Shown here one piece after another: positions 32,798 to 44,747 of a stretch of 64,000 nt of DNA. The translations under genes and the position numbers were made by a program. The notes beneath the pieces were generated by a model. It was not told the DNA's origin, ran no database searches, and was given only the letters and a program-made list of their open reading frames with translations. Source of the DNA: Hymenobacter gummosus (GTDB lineage: Bacteria; Bacteroidota; Bacteroidia; Cytophagales; Hymenobacteraceae); contig NZ_RXOF01000013.1 of the NCBI RefSeq assembly GCF_003970915.1, positions 141,325-205,324 on the forward strand. The letters are read 5' to 3'. Positions within the stretch are counted from its first letter, which is position 1; each line of letters begins with the position of its first letter.

Positions 32798-34735
32798 ATG
32801 CTCAAACGTTTACTACTGTTTCTGCTGTTGCTGGCCGGTGGGCTGGCCGCGCCCACTGTCCGGGCCGCCACCGGCGACACCACCCGCGTGACGGTGTTCA
32901 ACAACCGCGCGCTGACCCGCTACGGCGAGTTTGATACCACGGCCACCTTCCCGGCCGCCGGGCGCTACCGCAAAATCCTGCTACACTACGTGCTGGGCCG
33001 CTACGCCTGCCCGCCCGGCTCCCAGTACTGCGGCTCCTGGGACTACACCACCCGCGTGGTGTTGCTGCCGCCCGCCAACGACACCGTGGAGCTGGCCCGC
33101 ATCATCACTCCCTACGCCACCGACTGGCTGGCCCAGAACCGCCGCCACGATTACGTGGTGGACGTGACCGACTACGCCAGCCTGCTGCGGGGAACCAACA
33201 CCCTGCGCTTTTTCTACGACGGCTATTCCTGGGGCTTCAACATCACGATGTACCTGGAGTTTATCGAGGGCACGCCCCCGCGGGATGCGCTGGGCGTCAA
33301 GAACGTATACAGCAGCGGCCCGGCGGGCGGCGGCTTCCCCTACGGCCGCCTGGCCGACCCCATCGACAACTACCTGCCGGCCAAAACCGTGACGGCAGTG
33401 CCCGGCGCGGCCGGGGCCAGCCTCAAGAGCTTCATCACCGGCCACGGCGCCGATACGCGCAACTGCGCCGAGTTCTGCCGCAAGTTTTACACCCTGTTCG
33501 TCAACGGCACCAGCCAGGGCAACACCGACCTGTGGCGCGCCGACTGCGGCCTGAACCAGATTTACCCGCAGACCGGCACCTGGGTGTACAACCGCAGCAA
33601 CTGGTGCCCCGGCAACGCGGTGGCGCCCATCTACCACGACCTGACGTCGGCCCTGAGCGGGGGCTCGGCCCAGGTCAACATCGACATGGCCCCGCACGCC
33701 ATTTCCAACCAGAGCATGGCCAATGCCAAGTGGATCTGGCAGACGCAGCTGGTGAGCTATTCGGCGCCGAACTTCACCACCGACGCGGCCCTGGAGCAAA
33801 TCGTGGCCCCGACCACTGATGCCAACTTCGTGCGCGACAACCCCATCTGCGACGCCCCGCGCGTGGTGCTGCGTAACACCGGCTCCGCCCCGCTCACGAC
33901 GGCCACCATCCGCTACCGCGTGGGCACCAACGCCTGGCGCAGCTACCAGTGGACGGGCAGCCTTGCCTTCCTGGCCCAGACGGAAGTAACCCTGCCGCCC
34001 GTACCGGCCGATTTCACCGGCCAGTCGGTGTTCCGGGTGTACGTAACGGCCCCGAACGGGCAAGCCGACCAGAACCACTACAACGACTCCTTGCGCACCC
34101 GCTTCAACGCCGTAAGCATGCTACCGCCCAGCTTCGTGGTAAGCCTGCTGACCAACAACTCCGTGACGGCCGGCGTGGGCCAGACCTCCTGGACGCTGAC
34201 CGACCAGGCCGGCCAGACCCTCAGCAGCCGCACCAACACCACCCCGGCCACCACCTACACCGACACCCTGCGCCTGGCGCCCGGCTGCTACACCCTCACC
34301 GTGGACGATGCGGGCTGCGACGGGCTGTCGTGGTGGGCCAACACGGCCGGCGGCACCGGCATCATGCGCCTGCTCGGGCCGAACAACACCGTGCTGCGCA
34401 CCATCAACGGCGACTTTGGCTGCCAGTACAAGCTGCGCTTCAGCGTGACGCAGGCCCTGGCCCGCACGCCCGCCCAGGCCCTGGCCGCCCTCGACGTGTA
34501 CCCCAACCCCGCCCAGGACGGCCGCTTCACCCTCGATCTGAACCTGCCCGTGCGCCAGGACGTGCAGCTGCAGGTGCTGAGCGCGACGGGCCAGCGCGTG
34601 TACCAGGCCACGCTGCCGCAGGTGCAGGCCGTGAAGCGCCCCCTCGATTTGCACCAGCTGCCCGCCGGCGTGTACCTGCTGGAGTGCCGCGGCCAGAACG
34701 GCCTGCAGCTGCACCGCCGCCTGCTGATTCCCTAG
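32798..34735 (+). CDS. Peptide-N-glycosidase F-like T9SS protein
   Basis: A secreted protein of 645 residues: signal peptide 1-23, a PNGase F-type double jelly-roll region (about 30-340), a beta-rich domain, and a type A sorting domain from about residue 567 (VYPNPAQDGRFTLDL ... LPAGVYLLECRG). The motif GSQYCGSWDYTTRV matches the PNGase F region with the catalytic aspartate (Asp60 in Elizabethkingia), and GHGADTRNCAEFCRKFYTLFVNG fits the region with the catalytic glutamate (Glu206). It would cleave N-glycans from glycoproteins at the surface or outside the cell. It may be a structural relative without activity, because only two of the catalytic positions can be placed by eye. Confidence 0.8.
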   Translation: MLKRLLLFLLLLAGGLAAPTVRAATGDTTRVTVFNNRALTRYGEFDTTATFPAAGRYRKILLHYVLGRYACPPGSQYCGSWDYTTRVVLLPPANDTVELARIITPYATDWLAQNRRHDYVVDVTDYASLLRGTNTLRFFYDGYSWGFNITMYLEFIEGTPPRDALGVKNVYSSGPAGGGFPYGRLADPIDNYLPAKTVTAVPGAAGASLKSFITGHGADTRNCAEFCRKFYTLFVNGTSQGNTDLWRADCGLNQIYPQTGTWVYNRSNWCPGNAVAPIYHDLTSALSGGSAQVNIDMAPHAISNQSMANAKWIWQTQLVSYSAPNFTTDAALEQIVAPTTDANFVRDNPICDAPRVVLRNTGSAPLTTATIRYRVGTNAWRSYQWTGSLAFLAQTEVTLPPVPADFTGQSVFRVYVTAPNGQADQNHYNDSLRTRFNAVSMLPPSFVVSLLTNNSVTAGVGQTSWTLTDQAGQTLSSRTNTTPATTYTDTLRLAPGCYTLTVDDAGCDGLSWWANTAGGTGIMRLLGPNNTVLRTINGDFGCQYKLRFSVTQALARTPAQALAALDVYPNPAQDGRFTLDLNLPVRQDVQLQVLSATGQRVYQATLPQVQAVKRPLDLHQLPAGVYLLECRGQNGLQLHRRLLIP

Positions 34736-34747
34736 CCGCTGCCCACC

Positions 34748-34789
34748 ACAAAAAAAGCCCCTGCCGCAACCGACAGGGGCTTTTTTGTG
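34748..34789. terminator. Bidirectional terminator between convergent T9SS genes
   Basis: A stem CACAAAAAAAGCCCCTG paired with CAGGGGCTTTTTTGTG, with A and T runs on opposite sides. It serves both the PNGase-like gene and the convergent gene at 34801. Confidence 0.9.
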
Positions 34790-34800
34790 AACAAGCATCC

Positions 34801-36834
34801 TTATTCCACCACGCTGATGCGCTGGGCTTTACCGCCCGGCACGCGCAGCCAGTATTGCCCGGGGCGCAGGGCGCGCGTGTCTAAGTCCAGGGTACCGGAG
34901 GCGGTGCTGAGCACCGGGGCCGCTACCAGCCGGCCGAGCACATCGGTGAGCTGGGCGGCGGTGCCGGCCGGCAGCGTGGTGCGCAGCGGCTGCCCGCGGC
35001 GCACGGGGTTGGGGTAGGCGGCCACGTCCACGGCCCGGCTCGTCACCAGCACGGCGGCCGTATAGCTGCTCGTGCCGTCGGTATCTACCTGGCGGATGCG
35101 GTAGTAGATTTTGCCGACGGGCGGCTGGGCGTCGTAGGCGGTGTAGCGCCGCGCGCTGGTGCTGTGGCCGGCGGCCGGTACGGCTTCGCCGAAGGCCTGG
35201 AACGAGTAGCCCCCGTCGAGGCTGCGCTCGGGCTGGAAGTAGGCGCTGTTTTTCTCCATGGCCGTGCCCCAGGTGAGCGTGCTGCGGCCTTCGGCCCAGC
35301 TGGCGGTGAAGTAGGCCCAGGTGACGGGCAGCGGCGCGGCCTGCGGCGTGAGCGAAGTAACCGTGGTGCCCGCCCCGCGGGTGGCGCCGTTGGGCGGAAA
35401 CTCGGCCATGCCGGGCGAGGAGCTCATGCCCCCGTTGCCCCCGTTCAGGCTTACCGTTACGTTGTTGCCCACGGCGGCGGTGCTGATGCCGATGTAGCCG
35501 GCCCCGCCCCCGCCGCCCGGCCCGTAGGCCTTCACGATGGTGTTGTCGGTGCCACCTCCGTCGCCGCCGTTGGCCCGCAGCGTGAGGTTGGAAAGGGCGC
35601 TGCTCTGCACCACAATGGTGCCGCCGGCCCCGCCGCCGCCCGCGCCGTCGGCGAAGGGGTTGTTGGCGTAGGAGAAGTTGCCGTTGCTGCCGTTCGATTC
35701 GATAACGCCCCCGCCGTTGATGGTGGGCGCCAGCAGGAATACCAGCCCGCCGCCGTTGCCGCCGTAGCCGGCCACATCGGTGTTGCCGTCGCCGGCCCCG
35801 CCGCCGCCGCCGAGGAAGAGCCGGCCGGTGCTGTAGTCGAGGGGCCGCCCGCCAATGCCGCCGGTGTTCGGGCGGCTGTAGTCGCCCCAGGCGCTACGGT
35901 CGGGCCCGACGCTCAGCGCGTCCAGGTCAACGTCGGATACGCCGTAGCCCCCGCGCCCCCCGCCCGAGGAAGTGCTGGTGGCAAAGCCGGCTTCCTCCAG
36001 GTTCCAGGCCGAGGCCCACTCCGGAATGCTCAGGGTAGGGTTGCCCCGGCCGCTCCACTTGGTCGGGTCGCCGCCGTTGGCCCCGCCCCCGCCACCGGCG
36101 TTGACGGAGTTGCCGCCGCCGCCGCCGTTGGCCGGGGCCCCGCGGCCGCGGCTGCCGCCGGAGTAGCTGGTTTCGTAGCCGGCAATGCTTTCCCCCTTCT
36201 GCCCCCCGGTGTTGCCGCTGCCCACGTAGTTGGCATTGTTGCTGGCGCCGTTGTTGGCGAAGGCCCCGCCCCGGAAGCCCTTGCCCGTGGCGGTGATGGT
36301 GCCGTTGACGATGATTTCGTTCTGCGACTCCACGGCCAGCACCCCGCCGGTGCTCCCGTTCCAGGCCTGCGCCGTCACCGTCGCGCCGGGGTTGACGACG
36401 AACAGCGAGAAGCGCGGCACCCGCACCAGCTGGGCGCGGCCGGCGCTGGTGTAGCTTTTGGTTAGCCGCTGGCTGAGCACCACCGACGTAGCGCTGGCCA
36501 CGCGCTGCACCACCGCCAGCTCCATGTTGCCGGCGTTGTTCAGGGCCGTTACCGTGCCGTAGCTGCTGGTGTTGGCGGTGTTGATGCTGGCGCCCTGCAT
36601 CTGAATCACCATCACCAAATCCCCCGCGCTCAAATCGGCCGTGCTGGCCACGCTCAGCACGTCGTTGCCGGCGGCGGCGTTGGCCGTCAGGGCCGTGTAG
36701 CGGTTGACGATGGTGTTGGGCGAACCTACGCCGAAGGGGCCATCCTTGCCCACCTGGGCCTGGCTGGGAGCAGCAGCGAAGACGAGGGAAAGGCCCAGCA
36801 GGGCCGCCCCTAAGCGTCGGGTTGTCACGAGCAT
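34801..36834 (-). CDS. Gly-rich T9SS-secreted protein
   Basis: A protein of 677 residues. Signal peptide at 1-26 (MLVTTRRLGAALLGLSLVFAAAPSQA). An N-terminal beta domain (about 35-180) is followed by a long Gly/Asn-rich segment (about 190-510) with many GGGGG, GNGG and GGAGG runs. A C-terminal type A sorting domain starts near residue 610 (AAYPNPVRRGQPLRTTLP ... LRPGQYWLRVPGGKAQRISVVE). The glycine-rich part resembles surface fibre or adhesin proteins. The start at 36834 is chosen for its signal peptide. A perfect -7 box lies about 73 bp upstream. Confidence 0.87.
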   Translation of the reverse strand: MLVTTRRLGAALLGLSLVFAAAPSQAQVGKDGPFGVGSPNTIVNRYTALTANAAAGNDVLSVASTADLSAGDLVMVIQMQGASINTANTSSYGTVTALNNAGNMELAVVQRVASATSVVLSQRLTKSYTSAGRAQLVRVPRFSLFVVNPGATVTAQAWNGSTGGVLAVESQNEIIVNGTITATGKGFRGGAFANNGASNNANYVGSGNTGGQKGESIAGYETSYSGGSRGRGAPANGGGGGNSVNAGGGGGANGGDPTKWSGRGNPTLSIPEWASAWNLEEAGFATSTSSGGGRGGYGVSDVDLDALSVGPDRSAWGDYSRPNTGGIGGRPLDYSTGRLFLGGGGGAGDGNTDVAGYGGNGGGLVFLLAPTINGGGVIESNGSNGNFSYANNPFADGAGGGGAGGTIVVQSSALSNLTLRANGGDGGGTDNTIVKAYGPGGGGGAGYIGISTAAVGNNVTVSLNGGNGGMSSSPGMAEFPPNGATRGAGTTVTSLTPQAAPLPVTWAYFTASWAEGRSTLTWGTAMEKNSAYFQPERSLDGGYSFQAFGEAVPAAGHSTSARRYTAYDAQPPVGKIYYRIRQVDTDGTSSYTAAVLVTSRAVDVAAYPNPVRRGQPLRTTLPAGTAAQLTDVLGRLVAAPVLSTASGTLDLDTRALRPGQYWLRVPGGKAQRISVVE

Positions 36835-36906
36835 AAAACGGTGTGTTTGTAGAGAGAAAAGCAAAGGCCAGGTGCTATAACACATTCCAACCTCCAATAA
36901 ATCATA

Positions 36907-36914
36907 CAAATATA
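36907..36914 (-). promoter_or_regulatory. -7 box of the Gly-rich T9SS gene
   Basis: TATATTTG on the minus strand matches TAnnTTTG exactly; no TTG at the expected -33 distance. The leader would be about 66 nt. Confidence 0.45.
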
Positions 36915-36977
36915 CATACCCGTCCCATTGCCCGGCATTGCTTGCATATGATTTTTTGCATCTAATTTTTACCTGCT

Positions 36978-37007
36978 TTGCGAATAGCCGCGCTTGCCTT
37001 ATCTTCG
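36978..37007 (+). promoter_or_regulatory. Promoter of the metH riboswitch transcript
   Basis: TTG (36978-36980), 19-bp spacer, TATCTTCG (37000-37007), one base off TAnnTTTG. The predicted start near 37014 coincides with the 5' edge of the SAM riboswitch, which supports both calls. Confidence 0.6.
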
Positions 37008-37013
37008 CTACTG

Positions 37014-37166
37014 CTTATCCAGAAAGACCGAGGGACTGGGCCCTGTGACGTCTTAGCAACCAGCCATTGCGGCAGAGGTGCTAACTCCCATCCGAGGCCG
37101 CCCCGGCGTTCGGAGAAGATGAGCGGATACGGCGGCTTCCTCAAGCGGCCGGGTCTTTCTGGATAG
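37014..37166 (+). ncRNA. SAM-I riboswitch (S box)
   Basis: The consensus elements are in order: GAGGGACTGGGCCCTGTGA, then TTAGCAACC, then AGGTGCTAACTCC. A P1 stem of 14 perfect base pairs (37016-37029 with 37152-37165) encloses the domain, with an enlarged P4 arm. metH starts 37 bp after P1. No intrinsic terminator follows, so control of translation initiation is more likely than attenuation. SAM binding should lower MetH synthesis, and possibly that of the downstream metF. Confidence 0.92.
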
Positions 37167-37202
37167 CGCCACCTGCGCACCCGCCGCTAGAAAGTACCCG
37201 CT

Positions 37203-40976
<3,774 letters not shown>

Positions 40977-40989
40977 ACTCACGCCTGGC

Positions 40990-41394
40990 ATGGACACGTC
41001 GAACCCCAAACAAGACCGATTAACAGCGGACTTGAAGCGTTGGCATACAAGGCTAAAGCCATTCAGTGGTGAAATGCGGCGCAATCCGACGCCTGCGGAG
41101 GATACTCTTTGGCAGGCCTTGCGCAATCGGCAGCTCAACAACGTAAAATTCCGCCGCCAACATGCCATCGGCCATTTCATCGTCGACTTTCTAAGCACCG
41201 AACACCAGCTGATCATAGAAGTAGATGGCGAGGTGCATGCTGGGCCCAGCCAAGCTGAGTACCACGAAGCGCGTAGCTATAGATTAGCCACCGCCGGTTA
41301 CCGCGTGCTCCGGTTCCCCAACGAGCAAGCACTAACTAGTCTTCCTACAGTTCTCCAAGCCATCCGCGAAGCCCTGGCTTCGCTCCACCAGTAA
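40990..41394 (+). CDS. DUF559 endonuclease-like protein
   Basis: A protein of 134 residues with the Vsr/restriction-endonuclease-like fold of DUF559. R-R-N-P-T-P-A-E-D-T-L-W-Q-A-L-R-N-R precedes FRRQHAIGHFIVDF and the PD-(D/E)XK core IIEVDGEVH, followed by YRVLRFPNEQAL. Active-site residues are present (D in IVDF, E-x-D-G). It is less GC-rich than metH and metF, which suggests transfer. It starts 13 bp after the metH stop. The pair of inverted elements around it suggests that gene and repeats move or act together. The biochemical role of DUF559 is not established. Confidence 0.88.
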   Translation: MDTSNPKQDRLTADLKRWHTRLKPFSGEMRRNPTPAEDTLWQALRNRQLNNVKFRRQHAIGHFIVDFLSTEHQLIIEVDGEVHAGPSQAEYHEARSYRLATAGYRVLRFPNEQALTSLPTVLQAIREALASLHQ

Positions 41395-41438
41395 ATCCTC
41401 CACACCATTCCTGACTCCCCCCACTCTAGAAGTTGTCA

Positions 41439-41478
41439 GGCTCCCCCTCTCCCCCGGAGAGGGGGCCGGGGGGTGAGG
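41439..41478 (+). repeat. 40-bp GC-rich palindromic element, right copy
   Basis: Forward orientation, ending GGGGGGTGAGG three bases before the metF ATG, so its last bases occupy the ribosome-binding position of metF. Confidence 0.88.
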
Positions 41479-41481
41479 CCC

Positions 41482-42438
41482 ATGAAAGTTACCGAGCACC
41501 TGACCCGCGCCGCCGGCAAAACGCTGTTTTCCTTCGAAGTTCTGCCGCCCAAAAAGGGGGAGAATATCCAAAGCTTGTTCTCCAACATCGAGCCGCTGAT
41601 GGAGTTCAAGCCGCCGTTTATCGACGTGACCTACCACCGCGAGGAGTACGTGTACCGGCAGCACCCCAACGGCCTGCTGGAAAAGAAGACGGTGCGCCGC
41701 CGCCCCGGCACGGTGGGCATCTGCGCCGCCATCAAGAACCGCTTCGACGTGGATACGGTGCCCCACCTGATCTGCGGGGGCTTCACCAAGGAAGAAACCG
41801 AAAACGCCCTCATCGACCTGCACTTCCTCGGCATCGACAACGTGCTGGCCCTGCGCGGCGACCCGATTAAATCGGAAGGGCAGTTCAAGCCCGAGCCCGA
41901 CGGCCACGCCTACGCCTGCGACCTGATCGGGCAGGTGGCCGACCTCAACAAGGGCGCCTACCTCGACGAGGAGCAGGACGACACCTGGGCCACCAACTTC
42001 TGCATCGGCACGGCCGGCTACCCCGAGAAGCACTTCGAGGCCCCCAGCCACGCGGCCGACCTGCGCTACCTCAAGCACAAGGTGGACCGCGGCGCGGAGT
42101 ACATCGTCACGCAGATGTTTTTCGATAACGAGCAGTTCTTCAACTTCGAGAAGCGCTGCCGCGCCGCGGGCATCCACGTGCCCATTATTCCAGGCCTGAA
42201 GCCCCTGACCACCAAAGGCCAGCTCACGGCCCTGCCCCGCGCCTTTTACCTGAACCTACCCGACGAGCTGGTCGATGCCGTGCACCTGGCCCCCGACAAC
42301 GCGGCCGTGCGCGAAATCGGCATCGAGTGGTGCATCAACCAGTCGCGGGAGTTGATGGCCCACGGCGTGCCGGTGCTGCACTACTACAGCATGGGCAAGG
42401 CCGAGGCCGTGCGCCGCGTGGCCGCCGCCCTGTTTTAG
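41482..42438 (+). CDS. metF: Methylenetetrahydrofolate reductase
   Basis: An FAD-dependent enzyme of 318 residues that makes 5-methyl-THF, the methyl donor for MetH. Family motifs: FSFEVLPPKKGENI near the N-terminus, IDVTYHREEY, LICGGFTKEETENALIDLHFLGIDNVLALRGDP, FCIGTAGYPEKH, and EYIVTQMFFDNEQFF. The start at 41482 (MKVTEHLTRAAGK) is preferred; a GTG three codons upstream lies inside the 40-bp repeat. It is separated from metH by the DUF559 cassette, but the order metH-metF suggests an ancestral operon. Confidence 0.96.
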   Translation: MKVTEHLTRAAGKTLFSFEVLPPKKGENIQSLFSNIEPLMEFKPPFIDVTYHREEYVYRQHPNGLLEKKTVRRRPGTVGICAAIKNRFDVDTVPHLICGGFTKEETENALIDLHFLGIDNVLALRGDPIKSEGQFKPEPDGHAYACDLIGQVADLNKGAYLDEEQDDTWATNFCIGTAGYPEKHFEAPSHAADLRYLKHKVDRGAEYIVTQMFFDNEQFFNFEKRCRAAGIHVPIIPGLKPLTTKGQLTALPRAFYLNLPDELVDAVHLAPDNAAVREIGIEWCINQSRELMAHGVPVLHYYSMGKAEAVRRVAAALF

Positions 42439-42453
42439 GCCAAGACGATTCGG

Positions 42454-42664
42454 GTGTGCGTCATTGCGAGCGGAGCGAAGCAATCCTTCCTCTAGCAGCA
42501 GCGCCGACGCAATACCTTTAAACCGAAACCGACCGCACCCGAAACCAGGATTACTCTGGCTTCGGGTGCGACCGTTTCAGTTTATAGGGTTTTCGGTTGG
42601 CCCCAGTTGAGCCATTATGCCGCGCGAGGAAGGATTGCTTCGCTCTGCTCGCAGTGACGGACAC
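42454..42664. repeat. REP-like nested inverted pair R5
   Basis: Outer arms 42454-42492 and 42626-42664 are inverted copies with few mismatches (core GCGAGC...GAAGCAATCCTTCC). Nested inside, a second imperfect inverted repeat (about 42518-42548 with 42554-42586, ACCGCACCCGAA against TTCGGGTGCGACC) forms a central hairpin. The whole ~210 bp can fold into one long hairpin with no gene, like a MITE. Confidence 0.8.
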
Positions 42665-42718
42665 TCGTACTGCTCGGCTGTTGAACGCGCCGGGAGCGGC
42701 TACGTATTACTACCGACC

Positions 42719-42758
42719 ATTTCATTGCTCATTGATAATTGCTCATTGTCAATTGATC
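42719..42758. repeat. Single-arm array A11 (unit ATTGCTCATTGATA-like)
   Basis: AT-rich degenerate repeats just before the TPR gene. No inverted partner arm is seen, so this may be a decayed or half-length array. Confidence 0.6.
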
Positions 42759-42767
42759 ATCGGCCCC

Positions 42768-43259
42768 ATGCCCGACCGCCCACAACAACTCGACGAGCTA
42801 TTTCAGCGCCTGCGCACGGCCACGGCCCCGCTCGAAATCGAGGCGCTGCAGCAGGGCATCTGGCAGCTGTGGCTGGAAACCGACGAGGTGGCGCTGAACA
42901 AGCATATGGAAAGCGGTATGCGCGCCATTGCGGCCGAAGACTACGCCCGCGCCATTGCCGATTTCAGCTGGATAACCGAGCAGTACCCGAGCTACGCGGA
43001 GGGCTGGAACAAGCGCGCCACCGTGTACTACCTGCGCGGGGAGTACCGCGCCTCCCTGCTCGACGTGCGCCAGACCCTGCGCCTGGAACCCCGGCACTTC
43101 GGCGCCCTCTCCGGCCGGGCCACCATTCAGCGCATGGTGGGCGACGACCGCGGCGCCCTGCGCACCTTGCGCCGCCTGCGCCGCCTCTGCCCGCACCTGC
43201 CCGGCCTGCAGGCCCAGCTGCGCGAAGTGCAGGACCGGCTCGATGGTAACGGCGAGTAA
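42768..43259 (+). CDS. Tetratricopeptide repeat protein
   Basis: A soluble protein of 163 residues with two to three TPR motifs (about 45-150: AIAAEDYARAIADFSWITEQYPSYAEGWNKRATVYYLRGEYRASLLDV ... GDDRGALRTLRRLRRL). There is no signal peptide, so it is probably cytoplasmic and used in protein-protein contacts. The start at 42768 (MPDRPQQLDELFQ) is chosen because upstream in-frame codons fall in R5 and A11. The partner is unknown. Confidence 0.82.
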   Translation: MPDRPQQLDELFQRLRTATAPLEIEALQQGIWQLWLETDEVALNKHMESGMRAIAAEDYARAIADFSWITEQYPSYAEGWNKRATVYYLRGEYRASLLDVRQTLRLEPRHFGALSGRATIQRMVGDDRGALRTLRRLRRLCPHLPGLQAQLREVQDRLDGNGE

Positions 43260-43428
43260 ATAGCTGATTACTGGATATTTCGGGGAACAACGGAAAAAAT
43301 CAAGCAAAAAATATTGTAGATTTAGCATGGCAAAGAACCCGCCTCGGCGGATTCGGCGCCAAGCTGACCTTTCCCGTTCCCACCGGTGCGGCTTGCCCTC
43401 CACGGCTGCCCCGGCCTGCATTCCCGCT

Positions 43429-44010
43429 ATGCGACTACCGTTACTCCTGCTCCTCGGCGCCTGCTGTGGCGCGCCCTTTACCGCCGCGCACGGCCAAGGC
43501 CGCGTGCGCCAAACCGACCTCGACAGTGGCCGCGTAGAGAAAGGCCGCAAGCTCGGTCCCTGGTCGTATTATGCCCTGACCGCCAGCGGCCGCAAGGTGC
43601 TGGTGCAGCGCTACGACCACGACCAGAAAAAGCTGCTCTTCTACCGCAAGCCCGACGAGCACCCCTACCGCCACCAGGTGGGCGGCGACTGGCAGATGGG
43701 CTACCTCGACCGGCCCCCGCTGTACGTGGGCGGCGAGGCGGCGCTGTCGACCTACATGCGCCAGCTAAGCTACCCCGAGCAGGCCCGCGTGAAAAACGTG
43801 CAGGGCAAGGTCGTCGTGCGCTTTGTGGTCGACACGCTGGGCACCGCCTCGGAGTACCAGGTACTTACGGGCATCGGCTCGGGCTGCGACGAAGAGGCCC
43901 TGCGCGTGGCCCGCACCATTCCGCACGAGTGGATTCCGGGGCGCAAGGCCGGCCGCGCGGTGCCGGTGCAGTACGAGCTGCCCTTCACCTTCCGCATTGC
44001 CAAGAACTAG
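43429..44010 (+). CDS. TonB C-terminal domain protein
   Basis: An exported protein of 193 residues. The N-terminus (MRLPLLLLLGACCGAPF) is hydrophobic and holds a possible lipobox LGAC, though cleavage after AHGQ is also possible. The C-terminal TonB domain (about 105-190) is recognisable from YPEQARVKNVQGKVVVRFVVDTLGTASEYQVLTGIGSGCDEEALRVARTI. It lacks the usual N-terminal transmembrane anchor and Pro-rich span of TonB, so it may bind receptors or act as a periplasmic partner rather than a true energy transducer. The start at 43429 follows from the signal sequence. Confidence 0.82.
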   Translation: MRLPLLLLLGACCGAPFTAAHGQGRVRQTDLDSGRVEKGRKLGPWSYYALTASGRKVLVQRYDHDQKKLLFYRKPDEHPYRHQVGGDWQMGYLDRPPLYVGGEAALSTYMRQLSYPEQARVKNVQGKVVVRFVVDTLGTASEYQVLTGIGSGCDEEALRVARTIPHEWIPGRKAGRAVPVQYELPFTFRIAKN

Positions 44011-44062
44011 CCCCGTGGCCGGGCGGGTATCCAGTGTGCGGCGGCTTGCGTAACATGCAGCC

Positions 44063-44626
44063 ATGAAACCTCTTGCCGCCCTCCCCTGCCGCCTTGCCGC
44101 GGCCGCCGCGCTGCTCTTCACCGGCCTGCTCACCACTGCCTGCGACTCTACCCCGCGCGAGCGGCAGGAAGCCGTGCAGGACAGCGCCCGTAAGCTCGAT
44201 ACCGCCGCCCATAAGGCCGGTGCGGCCCTCAAGCGCGCCGGCCGCCGCGCCGCCCGCTGGGACTCGGCCTCCCGCGCCCGCAACCGCCAGCCCCTCGACA
44301 CGGTGGCCACCACCGCCTTCGTGCAGGAGCTGCTGGGCACGTATGCCGCCATCGAGCAGCTGCCGGTGACCAGCCTGGAGCCGGCCTACGTGCAACTGCT
44401 GCGCCAGACGCGCGCCAAGCGCCGCCAGTGGACCCAGCGCGACTGGGACTACGCCACGGCCGTGTTCAACCGCCTGAACCGCCACTACCGCACCACCCGG
44501 CTGGATTTGCCGGCCCGGCAGGAGCTGCGCATCAAGGCCCTGCAGGCCGAGTTCGAAGCCCTGGAAGCCGGGCGCGACCTAAAAGACCTCCGCGAAGCCG
44601 TGCGCGACCAGCCCGCGGCGAAATAA
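44063..44626 (+). CDS. Predicted lipoprotein of unknown function
   Basis: A protein of 187 residues with a clear lipoprotein signal (LLFTGLLTTACDS, lipobox TTAC, Cys27). The mature part is alpha-helical and charged, with an Ala/Arg/Lys-rich segment (SARKLDTAAHKAGAALKRAGRRAARWDSASRARN), then a helical C-terminus. No family recognised. It sits 52 bp after the TonB-C gene and is followed by a strong terminator, so the two may share a transcript. Confidence 0.75.
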   Translation: MKPLAALPCRLAAAAALLFTGLLTTACDSTPRERQEAVQDSARKLDTAAHKAGAALKRAGRRAARWDSASRARNRQPLDTVATTAFVQELLGTYAAIEQLPVTSLEPAYVQLLRQTRAKRRQWTQRDWDYATAVFNRLNRHYRTTRLDLPARQELRIKALQAEFEALEAGRDLKDLREAVRDQPAAK

Positions 44627-44677
44627 CCCGGAGCCTTACCTGCCGCCCAATATTCGGCGGCTCTGCAACGTTAGCGG

Positions 44678-44718
44678 CCGGTCGGGCCTCCTGCCCTGGA
44701 GGTCCGACCGGTTTGTTT
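44678..44718 (+). terminator. Terminator of the lipoprotein gene
   Basis: A 14-bp stem with one G-T pair (44678-44691 with 44698-44711), followed by TTTGTTT. Confidence 0.85.
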
Positions 44719-44747
44719 GCCGGCTTCATCCTTACCCATTATCCGCC

